64,000 nt of DNA from CALBPI01 sp039821605 (lineage in GTDB: Bacteria; Pseudomonadota; Gammaproteobacteria; Steroidobacterales; Woeseiaceae): the NCBI GenBank assembly GCA_039821605.1, contig JBCBNV010000001.1, forward strand, positions 186,001-250,000, read 5' to 3'. The position numbers and the translations under genes are program-made. The notes beneath the pieces were generated by a model. That model was not told the origin of the DNA, made no database searches, and saw only the letters and a list, made by a program, of their open reading frames with translations. Below are positions 8,486 to 16,367 of the stretch, in pieces; position 1 is the first letter of the stretch; each line of letters starts with the position of its first letter.

Positions 8486-10588
8486 ATGAAGACTCACACC
8501 GATACCAAGACGAAAGAATCGCAACGCGACGCGAGCCGTCGCACATCTGGCGGCAAGCCTATGAACGCAAGAACAACAACCCTGGCCCTGCTCGGCTTCG
8601 CCGGCGCGCTGGGACTCATGACGACGCTCGCGACAAATCGCGTGCAGGATCCGGCTACCGCCATTGACACGATGTCGGTTGCGAACCCGGACCTGCGCCT
8701 GCAGACCACGGTGAGCGGCGATGTCATGCTTGCTGCAACCACGGCGCGCAGCGTCGAGGGGGCCGCGTTCGACTTCGACCTGGCCACCGCTCCCGAAGCG
8801 TCTGGTGAATTCGATCGCGCCGCTGTCGTTACGGCAGCCGAAGCAAGCGCAACGCCGTCAGTCGCGCAGCGCGCCACGACGGATGCGCAACGCGAACGCA
8901 GCGACATCGACCCCGCATCGAAGATGAGCGGTCGCCTGGCAGCACTTGCAGCCTCGGGTGGCGACACGCCTGTTGAGGTTGTGGTCAGCTACGCGGATCA
9001 CCCCGAGTTGTTCGATGACGCGCGCGTCGCCGAACTCGGTGGCGAGATCGTACGCAGCTACACCAACCTCGATGTGCGCGCGATCCGCCTGCCCGCAGCC
9101 AGCCTCAACGACCTCGCGCTCGAGACGCGCGTTGATCGCCTGTCGCTCGACGCCCCTGTCATGTCGGTGTCAGAAGCCGCACGCCTTGCGGCCAACGTGC
9201 CTGAAGGCGCACAGGCCAACGCGGTGTGGGAAGGTGCGGGCGTCGGTGTGGCAGTTATCGACTCGGGCATTGCCAATCACAGTGTGCTTGCTGATGCAGC
9301 GGTGCAATACGACTTCACAGGTGGCAAATACCCGGTGCCTATCGTCAGCAACGGTGAGATCATCACGCCCAATAGTGTTGTGCGCGATGACAAGTTCGGT
9401 CACGGCACCCACGTCGCGGGCATCGTCGCGGGCTCGGGCGCGGACAGCGCCGGCGAGTTCCAGGGCAGCTCGGTGCAGGCACCGTTGCTGGCCATGCAGG
9501 TGCTCGACAAGAAGGGCGCGGGCAACATGTCGGATGTCATGGCCGCGCTCGACTGGTTGCTGAGCTACGGTCAGTACTACGACGTACGCGTCGTGAACCT
9601 GTCGCTCGGCAAGACCGTCAGCGAGTCCAACACCACGGACCCGCTCGTGCTGGCCGCCGAGGCGCTTTGGGATGCCGGCATCGTCGTCGTGGTTGCCGCG
9701 GGCAACGACGGCCACAACGGCAATTTCACGATCAACAGCCCCGGCAACTCGCGCAAGCTCATCACCGTGGGCTCGCTCACGGACGGTGGCACGGGCAACG
9801 ATTTCAGCGACGACTACGTCTCGACGTTCTCCTCGCGCGGTCCGACCGTCGGCGACCTCGTGCTGAAGCCCGACCTCGTCGCGCCCGGCAACAAGGTCGT
9901 GGCTGCGATCCCCAATGACTCGGAGCTCAAGAAACTGCTGCCGCAACGCGATGGCGTGTGCAGCAAGACGACCTGTTCGGGTCTTTACCTGGAGCTCTCG
10001 GGCACGAGCATGGCGACACCGATGGTCGCCGCTGCCGCGGCACGCATGCTGGCCAAGGACCCGACGCTGAGCCCCGATACGATCAAGGCCCGCCTCATGC
10101 GCTCGGCGCGCAAGGTTGACGGCGAGCCCACGTCCTACGGCGCCGGTGTCCTCGACGTCGAGGCCGCGCTCAACGAGACGGGTACGGTCTCAGGTATTGC
10201 CCTGTCACCCATCATGATCCGCGACGAAGCCAGCAACGGCATCCTCGTGGAAGACACGGGCGGCCTCTGGAGCGATTCGCAGTGGGCCGCGGGCTTCCTG
10301 TACTACTCGGGCTTCAACTGGTCGCAGGCCGACGGCTCAACGACCCAGAACGCGCTGAGCGGCATTTCGTCGACAGGCTTCATGTGGTCGGACGAGGTCG
10401 GTGCCAATGGCTTCCTCTGGTCGGACGAAGGCGTCTGGGCCAACGGCTTCCTCTGGTCGGATGAAGGCACGGGCGAGAACGTCTGGGCGCGCGGTTTCCT
10501 CTGGTCCGATGAAGCGGGCGGCACGGGTGCGCGCAGCCTGCTCGACACCGACTGGGACACCTACGGTTCGCTCTCAGACGATCCCTAA
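8486..10588 (+). CDS. Exported subtilisin-like (S8) serine peptidase with WSDE tail repeats
   Basis: The protein has 700 residues from ATG 8486, which has a good upstream AGGGGG; an internal ATG at 8561 (MNARTTTLALLGFAGALGL) would start directly at the signal-like segment. The catalytic triad of family S8 is complete: D259 (VAVIDSG), H306 (GHGTHVAG) and S508 (SGTSMATP). A propeptide-like region (about 70-235) precedes the catalytic domain. The C-terminal part (about 570-700) lacks a known domain and carries four near-identical units of the form GF[LM]WSDE at residues 631-676. The enzyme is presumably secreted or surface held. It follows the propeller diguanylate cyclase by 12 nt and is probably cotranscribed. 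A terminator follows. Confidence 0.9.
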   Translation: MKTHTDTKTKESQRDASRRTSGGKPMNARTTTLALLGFAGALGLMTTLATNRVQDPATAIDTMSVANPDLRLQTTVSGDVMLAATTARSVEGAAFDFDLATAPEASGEFDRAAVVTAAEASATPSVAQRATTDAQRERSDIDPASKMSGRLAALAASGGDTPVEVVVSYADHPELFDDARVAELGGEIVRSYTNLDVRAIRLPAASLNDLALETRVDRLSLDAPVMSVSEAARLAANVPEGAQANAVWEGAGVGVAVIDSGIANHSVLADAAVQYDFTGGKYPVPIVSNGEIITPNSVVRDDKFGHGTHVAGIVAGSGADSAGEFQGSSVQAPLLAMQVLDKKGAGNMSDVMAALDWLLSYGQYYDVRVVNLSLGKTVSESNTTDPLVLAAEALWDAGIVVVVAAGNDGHNGNFTINSPGNSRKLITVGSLTDGGTGNDFSDDYVSTFSSRGPTVGDLVLKPDLVAPGNKVVAAIPNDSELKKLLPQRDGVCSKTTCSGLYLELSGTSMATPMVAAAAARMLAKDPTLSPDTIKARLMRSARKVDGEPTSYGAGVLDVEAALNETGTVSGIALSPIMIRDEASNGILVEDTGGLWSDSQWAAGFLYYSGFNWSQADGSTTQNALSGISSTGFMWSDEVGANGFLWSDEGVWANGFLWSDEGTGENVWARGFLWSDEAGGTGARSLLDTDWDTYGSLSDDP

Positions 10589-10607
10589 GTCAAGACAACA
10601 AGAATAG

Positions 10608-10645
10608 AAAAAGGCCCCGCCGGCAGCTGCCCGCGGGGCCTTTTT
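10608..10645. terminator. Rho-independent terminator, bidirectional shape
   Basis: An 8-bp perfect GC stem (GGCCCCGC at 10613-10620 with GCGGGGCC at 10633-10640, 12-nt loop) is flanked by AAAAA on the left and TTTTT on the right. It lies between the convergent subtilase and pyrophosphatase genes and can end transcription from both sides. Confidence 0.9.
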
Positions 10646-10657
10646 CGTGGTCTCGCG

Positions 10658-11293
10658 TCAGCCTTCGTCGGCGGCGCGCTTGGCGTCACCGAAGTGATCG
10701 CCGTAGTCGGCAATGGACGCTTCGATGACCTTGAGCGCGTGGTCGCGGCCGTAGGGCTCGACGCCCGTGACGGACTGCGTCTGGCTCGGTTTCATCTTGT
10801 AGGTCAGGAAGTAGTGGCGGATACGTTCGATCGTGATCGTCGGCAGGTCGTGGATGTCGCGGATGTGGCCGTGCACGAAGTCGCCGTCGAGGATCGCGAC
10901 GATCTTGTCGTCGGCCTCACCGCCGTCGACCATCTGCAGCCCGCCGACAACCCAGGCGTTGAGCGTGATCTCGGCGCGGTTGATGGGGCGCTCGCTGACG
11001 ACGCAGATGTCGATCGGGTCACCGTCGCCGCGCGTCGAGCGTGGGCTCAGCGCGGACACGCGTTCGGCGCAGTAGGTCTGCGGGATGAAGCCGTAGAGGC
11101 ACGGCATCTGTGCCGTCGTACGCTGCGGCCGGTCGACGTGAATGAAGCCCGTCGACTTGTCGATTTCGTACTTCACATGGTCGAACGGCGTCATCTCAAC
11201 GAACACGTTGACGTGTTCGGGCGCGTGTTCGCCCGGCGTCAGGCCGTGCCACGGGTGTGGTCGGTGGAATGCGTATCCGGCCTTTTCGGTCAC
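10658..11293 (-). CDS. ppa: Family I inorganic pyrophosphatase
   Basis: The protein has 211 residues from a GTG start. It hydrolyses pyrophosphate to two phosphates in the cytosol. The family I signature is visible in GDGDPIDICVVSE, together with YGFIPQTYC and the late KVIEASIADYGD. The start overlaps the stop of the preceding sulfurylase/APS kinase gene by 4 nt (GTGA), a sign of translational coupling. The chemistry fits: ATP sulfurylase releases pyrophosphate and runs uphill unless it is removed. It is slightly longer than the E. coli enzyme (about 176) and of a somewhat different subtype. Confidence 0.92.
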   Translation of the reverse strand: MTEKAGYAFHRPHPWHGLTPGEHAPEHVNVFVEMTPFDHVKYEIDKSTGFIHVDRPQRTTAQMPCLYGFIPQTYCAERVSALSPRSTRGDGDPIDICVVSERPINRAEITLNAWVVGGLQMVDGGEADDKIVAILDGDFVHGHIRDIHDLPTITIERIRHYFLTYKMKPSQTQSVTGVEPYGRDHALKVIEASIADYGDHFGDAKRAADEG

Positions 11294-13002
11294 TTGATAT
11301 ACCCCAGCTTTTCGAGCGTGATGAGCACGCGATGGGCTGCGAGGTCGGGCGTGAGCTTGGCTGTGTCGATGGCCAGCTCAGGCGATTCCGGCACCTCGTA
11401 GGGGTCATCAATGCCCGTGAAGCCCTTGATGATACCTGCCCGGGCTTTGGCATACAGGCCCTTGCGGTCGCGTGCCTCACACACTTCGATGGGCGTGGCC
11501 ACATGGATTTCGATGAAGCCGCCCACGGGCGAGATCATCTCGCGCACCTGCCTGCGGGTCCCGGCGTAAGGCGCGATGGGCGCGCAGATGGCGATGCCGC
11601 CGTTTTTGGTGATCTCACTGGCCACGAAGCCGATGCGCTGAATGTTGAGGTCGCGGTGTTCCTTGGAGAAGCCGAGCTCGCTAGAGAGGTTCTTGCGCAC
11701 GATGTCACCGTCGAGCAGCGTCACGGGGCGTGCGCCATCCTCGAGCAGCTTGGTCATGAGCGCGTTGGCCACGGTCGACTTGCCCGAGCCCGATAGGCCC
11801 GTGAAGAACACCGTGAAGCCCTGCTTGTTCTTCGGCGGGTAGGCCTGGCGTAGCTCCTCAACCACCTTGGGGTAGGAGAACCAGTCGGGGATGTCGAGGC
11901 CCTCGGCGAGCCGGCGGCGGAACTCGGTGCCCGACAGCGTGAGCACGGAGTCGGAAGGATCCGTCGTGTCGGCGGGTACGTATTCGGCCTTGTTCTGCAC
12001 GTAGACCATCATCTTGAACGGCACCATCGTGATGTCCATTTCGGCTTCGTGCTCGCGGTAGAGCTCTTGTGCGTCGTAGGGGCCGTAGAACGGGTTGCCG
12101 TCCTTATCGTTACCCGGGCCCGCATGGTCGCGGCCCACGATGAAGTGTGTGCAGCCGTAATTCTTGCGGATCAGCGCGTGCCAGATGGCCTCGCGCGGGC
12201 CGGCCATGCGCATGGCCAGATTGAGCAGGCTCAGCGTCGTGGTCTGGTCGGGGTACTGCTCGAGCACGTGTTCGTAGCAGCGCACGCGTGTGAAGTGGTC
12301 GATGTCGCCGGGCTTGGTCATGCCCACGACGGGCTGGATGAGCAGATTGGCGTCGACCTCGGCCGCGGCGCGGAACGTGATCTCCTGGTGCGCACGGTGC
12401 AGCGGGTTGCGCGTCTGGAAGGCCACGACCTTGCGCCAGCCGAGCTTGCGGAACTTGCCGCGCAACTCGGACGGCGTGTCGCGCAGCAGCTTGAAGTCGT
12501 AGTAGGTCGGCGGTTCGATGCCGCGAACCGTGCCACCCACGTAGACGGGCCCCGCCCGGTGCATGAGGTAGCTCACGCCCGGGTGCGTGTCGTCGGTGGT
12601 GCCGAACACGGTCTGGGCCTCGACGGTCTTGTCGGGCGCCCAGATGTCGCTGACCTCGATGACGGCCAGCATTACGCCCTCGGCATCGCGCAGGGCAACC
12701 GTGTCGCCCGTGTTGATCGTGGCCGCAAAGTCCTCGCTGACATCGAGCGTGATCGGCATGGGCCAGAGCACACCGCTGGCCAGACGCATGTCGCTGCAGA
12801 CGCTGTCGTAGTCGGCTTTACCCAGGAAGCCCTCGAGCGGCGAGAACGCGCCGCACATGAGCAGGTCGAGGTCGCAAACCTGGCGCGGGGTCAGGTCCCA
12901 CGAGGGCAGGTCGCGCGAGCGTTCGCGCATGGCGTCCGCCTCGTGTTCCGGCAGGTAGAGTTCCTTGAGTTGGCCGCCGTGCGGCTCCTTGAATGCGCCC
13001 AT
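11290..13002 (-). CDS. Bifunctional sulfate adenylyltransferase / adenylylsulfate kinase
   Basis: The protein has 570 residues from ATG 13000-13002 (MGAFKEPHGGQL); a longer frame to 13065 overlaps the TetR gene and was rejected. The N-terminal two thirds is a Sat/MET3-type ATP sulfurylase with QTRNPLHRAHQE and GRDHAGPG motifs. The C-terminal part (about 385-570) is APS kinase with Walker A GLSGSGKST, LDGDIVRKNL and the AP.APY..TR loop. Together they convert sulfate and ATP to APS and then PAPS for sulfate assimilation or sulfation. This fused form differs from the CysDN-CysC system of E. coli. No sulfate transporter, APS/PAPS reductase or sulfotransferase is nearby. The gene is translationally coupled to ppa. 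Confidence 0.92.
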   Translation of the reverse strand: MGAFKEPHGGQLKELYLPEHEADAMRERSRDLPSWDLTPRQVCDLDLLMCGAFSPLEGFLGKADYDSVCSDMRLASGVLWPMPITLDVSEDFAATINTGDTVALRDAEGVMLAVIEVSDIWAPDKTVEAQTVFGTTDDTHPGVSYLMHRAGPVYVGGTVRGIEPPTYYDFKLLRDTPSELRGKFRKLGWRKVVAFQTRNPLHRAHQEITFRAAAEVDANLLIQPVVGMTKPGDIDHFTRVRCYEHVLEQYPDQTTTLSLLNLAMRMAGPREAIWHALIRKNYGCTHFIVGRDHAGPGNDKDGNPFYGPYDAQELYREHEAEMDITMVPFKMMVYVQNKAEYVPADTTDPSDSVLTLSGTEFRRRLAEGLDIPDWFSYPKVVEELRQAYPPKNKQGFTVFFTGLSGSGKSTVANALMTKLLEDGARPVTLLDGDIVRKNLSSELGFSKEHRDLNIQRIGFVASEITKNGGIAICAPIAPYAGTRRQVREMISPVGGFIEIHVATPIEVCEARDRKGLYAKARAGIIKGFTGIDDPYEVPESPELAIDTAKLTPDLAAHRVLITLEKLGYIK

Positions 13003-13039
13003 GTCTGGTGCCTCTGTGTTTCGAAGGGTCGGGGGCGGG

Positions 13040-13642
13040 TCAGGCGTTGGCCTGGACCACGCCACGAAGAATGAGGTCCGCGCACTGCTGTGCGAGAACC
13101 GTGGTGTCTAGGCTGTCGTCGCGGACGATGAGGTCGCCCCAGGCGTTGCCGATGCCGATCACCGTAAGTGCAGCGAAGTGGCAGTTGAGGTCGGCGCGCA
13201 GCTCGCCCTTCTCGACGGCGCGGGCGAACAGCGCCTCGAGCGTCTTGCGGTAGCCGCTGCCGCGGGCGTGCAGTTCGGTGCGCGCCGACTCGGGGAGGTA
13301 GAGCCGCTCGTCGGTGTAGACCTTCATGGCGTCGCGGCGCTCGCGAAATGCCGACAGGTGTGACTGGAATACAGCCAGCAGTCGAACGGCGAAGGGCAAC
13401 GCCATGGCCGCGATGCCGTCGATACGGCTCGCGTAGTCCTCAATCCCATAGGCGCAGACTTCCTCGAGCGCCTGCTGCTTGGACTTGAAGTAGTAATAGA
13501 GGCTGCCCTGCTTGATCCCGAGGCGCTCGGCGATCGCCGTCGTGCTGGCGCCGTGGTAGCCGTGCTCGGCAAAGACCGCGGCCGCCGCCTCGAGGGCGGC
13601 GCGCTTCTTCTGGTCGTAACGGGGTTGCTTGCTGTCGGCCAT
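13040..13642 (-). CDS. TetR/AcrR family transcriptional regulator
   Basis: The protein has 200 residues. The N-terminal helix-turn-helix is clear (AALEAAAAVFAEHGYHGAST, AERLGIKQGSLYYYFKSK). The C-terminal ligand domain carries no specific clue, although regulators with this shape often control fatty-acid or acyl-CoA genes. The gene stops 37 nt before the start of the sulfurylase gene. Upstream lies a perfect 10-2-10 bp palindrome at 13671-13692, placed 29 bp before the start codon, which points to autoregulation. Whether it also controls the sulfate genes, the ferredoxin-NADP reductase or the aldehyde dehydrogenase is unknown. Confidence 0.9.
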   Translation of the reverse strand: MADSKQPRYDQKKRAALEAAAAVFAEHGYHGASTTAIAERLGIKQGSLYYYFKSKQQALEEVCAYGIEDYASRIDGIAAMALPFAVRLLAVFQSHLSAFRERRDAMKVYTDERLYLPESARTELHARGSGYRKTLEALFARAVEKGELRADLNCHFAALTVIGIGNAWGDLIVRDDSLDTTVLAQQCADLILRGVVQANA

Positions 13643-13670
13643 GACGGACGCTCAGTCGTCGAATGGCAAG

Positions 13671-13692
13671 GATTCTATAGCCCTATAGAATC
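13671..13692. promoter_or_regulatory. Perfect palindromic operator, probably for the TetR regulator
   Basis: GATTCTATAG at 13671-13680 and its exact complement CTATAGAATC at 13683-13692 are separated by CC. Its length and symmetry are usual for TetR operators, and it sits 29 bp upstream of the TetR start codon. Confidence 0.75.
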
Positions 13693-13755
13693 AAAGCAAG
13701 CAGAAACGGGGGCTTCGCCCTGGTTTATTTCTAATCAGAGACTTAGGTCACAAAA

Positions 13756-13777
13756 ATATCGGTAGACCTATAGAAAG
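13756..13777. promoter_or_regulatory. Imperfect second copy of the TetR-type operator
   Basis: CCTATAGAA at 13767-13775 repeats nine bases of the perfect palindrome in the same register. Aligning the full 22 bp gives about 14 identities. It lies just past the 3' end of the ferredoxin-NADP reductase gene and could help cooperative binding upstream of the TetR promoter. Confidence 0.4.
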
Positions 13778-13790
13778 CGAGGCGCGCACA

Positions 13791-14822
13791 TCACTCGGCG
13801 GCTTCGCTGACGCCCAGCCTCTCGTGCATGACCGGGCTCGTCGTCGTGTACTGGAGGTGCACCTTCTTGCCGGGTTCCAGCCGCGCCTTGATGGCAAAGG
13901 CGGCAAGCGCCGCTTCGTGGAAACCCGAGAGAATGAGCTTCTTCTTACCCGGGTAGAAATTGATGTCACCGATGGCATAGATGCCGGGCGTCGAGGTTTC
14001 GAACTTCTCCGTGTCGACGTTGATCGTCTTGCGGTTGATGTCGAGCCCCCAGTCAGCGATGGGCCCGAGCTTGGGCGCCAGGCCGAAGAACACCATGGCG
14101 TGGTCGGCATCGATCGTGGTTTCTGCGCCTTCCTTGTCGACGAGGGTTACGGACTCGAGCGTGCCGTCGGTGCCATGGAACGCCTTGGCCTTGGTGTTCT
14201 CGTAAAGGTCCATCTCGCCGCTGGCCACGAGCGCACGCATCTTGTCGACCGAGGCGTCGACGGCGCGGTACTCGTCACGTCGGTGCACGAGCGTAATGTG
14301 CTCGGCGATGGGCTGCAGTGCCAGCACCCAGTCGAGCGCCGAATCGCCACCGCCGAAGATCACCAGCTTCTTGCCCGCGTACTGTTCGGCGTTGCGCACG
14401 CGGTAAACAATGCCCGTACCCTCGTAGTCGGCGGCATCGGCCGCGCGGATCTGTCGCGGCTGGAACGAGCCGACGCCGGCCGCGATGATCACCGCGCGTG
14501 CCTCAAACTCGATGCCCTTGAAGGTCTTCATGTAGAAGCCGTCGCCACGCGGCTCGAGCTCCGTGACCTCATCGCCCAGGTGCAACTCGGCACCGAAGGG
14601 CTCGATCTGCTTGAGCAGGTTGTCCGTGAGCTCCTGGCCCGTGCACACGGGCACGGCCGGGATGTCGTAGATCGGCTTGTCGGGGTAGAGCTCTGTGCAC
14701 TGGCCGCCGGGCTGTGCGATGGAGTCCACAACGTGAGCCTTGAGGCCCAGCAGGCCCAGCTCGAATACCTGGAACAGGCCGCACGGGCCCGCGCCGACAA
14801 TGACGACGTCTGTGTTGATCAA
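13791..14822 (-). CDS. Ferredoxin/flavodoxin-NADP reductase (thioredoxin-reductase-like)
   Basis: The protein has 343 residues. It has an N-terminal FAD motif (DVVIVGAGPCGLFQVFELG), the GQCTELYPDKPIYDIP block typical of the TrxR-like ferredoxin-NADP reductase family, an NADP motif (KLVIFGGGDSALDW), and the closing TSTPGIYAIGDINFYPGKKK. The CxxC redox pair of true thioredoxin reductases is missing where it would be expected, in contrast with the trxB gene at 60572. It should pass electrons from NADPH to a ferredoxin or flavodoxin. It is divergent from the aldehyde dehydrogenase gene, with 114 nt between them. Confidence 0.88.
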   Translation of the reverse strand: MINTDVVIVGAGPCGLFQVFELGLLGLKAHVVDSIAQPGGQCTELYPDKPIYDIPAVPVCTGQELTDNLLKQIEPFGAELHLGDEVTELEPRGDGFYMKTFKGIEFEARAVIIAAGVGSFQPRQIRAADAADYEGTGIVYRVRNAEQYAGKKLVIFGGGDSALDWVLALQPIAEHITLVHRRDEYRAVDASVDKMRALVASGEMDLYENTKAKAFHGTDGTLESVTLVDKEGAETTIDADHAMVFFGLAPKLGPIADWGLDINRKTINVDTEKFETSTPGIYAIGDINFYPGKKKLILSGFHEAALAAFAIKARLEPGKKVHLQYTTTSPVMHERLGVSEAAE

Positions 14823-14936
14823 GGGTCTTGCCTTCGCATCGGGTGTCCCGGCGATTATATCGAAGCGGCCGACGTGCCGCGCCGCAAGGCGCTACCATGT
14901 CGGCTTTCACACGTCGGGGCACGAGGACCAGCCACC

Positions 14937-16367
14937 ATGCGCGACTACCTGAAGTTCTACATCAACGGGAAATGGGTTGACCCGGCCGAACCGGCCACCA
15001 TCGAGGTCGTCAATCCGGCCACAGAGCAGCCATTCGCGCGCGTGAGCGCCGGCAGTGCCGCCGACGTGGATCGCGCCGTCGCTGCGGCTCGGGCGGCTTT
15101 CGAGAGCTGGTCGCAGTCGACGATCGAGGACCGCGCGGCGCTGCTCGAGCGCATCGTCGCGTGCTACAAGGCGCGCATGGGTGACCTGGGTGCGGCCATC
15201 AGTGAAGAGATGGGCGCGCCGGCCGGTTTCGCCACCAAGGTGCAGGCGGGCTCGGGGCTCGGCCATTTCATCACGATGCAGAAGCTGCTGCCCCACTACG
15301 AGTTCCAGGAGCAGAAGGGGGACCACTTCCTGAGTCGCGAGGCCATCGGCGTGTGCGGGCTCATCACGCCCTGGAACTGGCCGCAGAACCAGATCGCCTG
15401 CAAGGTCGCGCCCGCGCTCGCCGCAGGCTGCACGATGGTGCTCAAACCCAGCGAAGTGGCACCCATCGACGCCATGATCCTGGCCGAGATCCTCGACGAG
15501 GCCGGCGTGCCCGCGGGCGTATTCAACCTCGTCAATGGCGATGGCCCTTCGGTGGGCGCCGCGATGTCCGCGCACCCCGACATCGACATGATGTCGTTCA
15601 CGGGTTCGACGCGGGCGGGCGTGGCCGTGGCCAAGGCCGCGGCCGACAGCGTCAAGCGCGTGGCGCAGGAGCTCGGCGGCAAGTCGCCCAACGTGCTGCT
15701 CGACGACGTCGACCTTGAGGCCGCCGTGACGAGCGGTGCGCGCCAGGTGTTCGCAAACTCGGGGCAGTCCTGCAATGCGCCCACGCGCATGATCGTGCCG
15801 CGCGCGATGCTGGCCGACGCGGCGGCGATCGCGGCCAGGGTGGCCGAGAAGACGACAGTTGGCGATCCCAACGATGAGCAGACGCGCATCGGTCCCGTGG
15901 TCAGCAAGGTCCAGTTCGACAAGATCCAGGCGCTGATCCAGGCGGGGATCGACGAAGGCGCGACGCTGGTCGCGGGCGGCACGGGTCGTCCCGAGGGTCT
16001 CGATACGGGCTACTACGTGAAGCCGACGGTGTTCAGCGATGTCACGAATGACATGACCATCGCGCGTGAGGAGATCTTTGGGCCTGTGCTCGTGCTCATC
16101 CCCTACGATGACGAGGACGATGCCGTGGACATCGCCAACGACACGCCCTATGGGCTTGCGGGCTACGTGCAGGCGGGCGACCCGCAGCGCGCGGTCGGCG
16201 TCGCGGCGCGCATCCGCGCGGGCAGCATCCACATCAACGGGCAGGGCCCGTCACTCATGGCACCGTTCGGCGGCTACAAGCAGTCGGGCAACGGTCGTGA
16301 ATGGGGGCCGCTGGGTCTCGAGGAGTTCCTCGAGGTCAAATCGGTGTTCCTGCCGAAGTCAGCCTGA
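14937..16367 (+). CDS. NAD(P)-dependent aldehyde dehydrogenase
   Basis: The protein has 476 residues from ATG 14937 (MRDYLKFYINGKW). The open frame extends far upstream to 13824, but that part is antisense to the reductase gene. Family features are the cofactor region TPWNWPQNQI, KPSEVAP, the FTGSTRAG loop, the catalytic glutamate in QELGGKSPN, and the catalytic cysteine in NSGQSCNAPTRM. The C-terminus is typical (PFGGYKQSGNGREWG). The substrate cannot be read from sequence. Its 3' end overlaps the convergent glgX gene by 9 bp. Confidence 0.9.
   Translation: MRDYLKFYINGKWVDPAEPATIEVVNPATEQPFARVSAGSAADVDRAVAAARAAFESWSQSTIEDRAALLERIVACYKARMGDLGAAISEEMGAPAGFATKVQAGSGLGHFITMQKLLPHYEFQEQKGDHFLSREAIGVCGLITPWNWPQNQIACKVAPALAAGCTMVLKPSEVAPIDAMILAEILDEAGVPAGVFNLVNGDGPSVGAAMSAHPDIDMMSFTGSTRAGVAVAKAAADSVKRVAQELGGKSPNVLLDDVDLEAAVTSGARQVFANSGQSCNAPTRMIVPRAMLADAAAIAARVAEKTTVGDPNDEQTRIGPVVSKVQFDKIQALIQAGIDEGATLVAGGTGRPEGLDTGYYVKPTVFSDVTNDMTIAREEIFGPVLVLIPYDDEDDAVDIANDTPYGLAGYVQAGDPQRAVGVAARIRAGSIHINGQGPSLMAPFGGYKQSGNGREWGPLGLEEFLEVKSVFLPKSA

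Noticed and set aside
6035..8524. 829-codon open frame on the minus strand
   Set aside because: It is the antisense shadow of the GC-rich propeller diguanylate cyclase gene; its translation is low in complexity (V/A/R/E rich) with no domain pattern.
13824..14936. Long N-terminal extension of the aldehyde dehydrogenase
   Set aside because: The stretch is antisense to the ferredoxin-NADP reductase; the family N-terminus fits ATG 14937.
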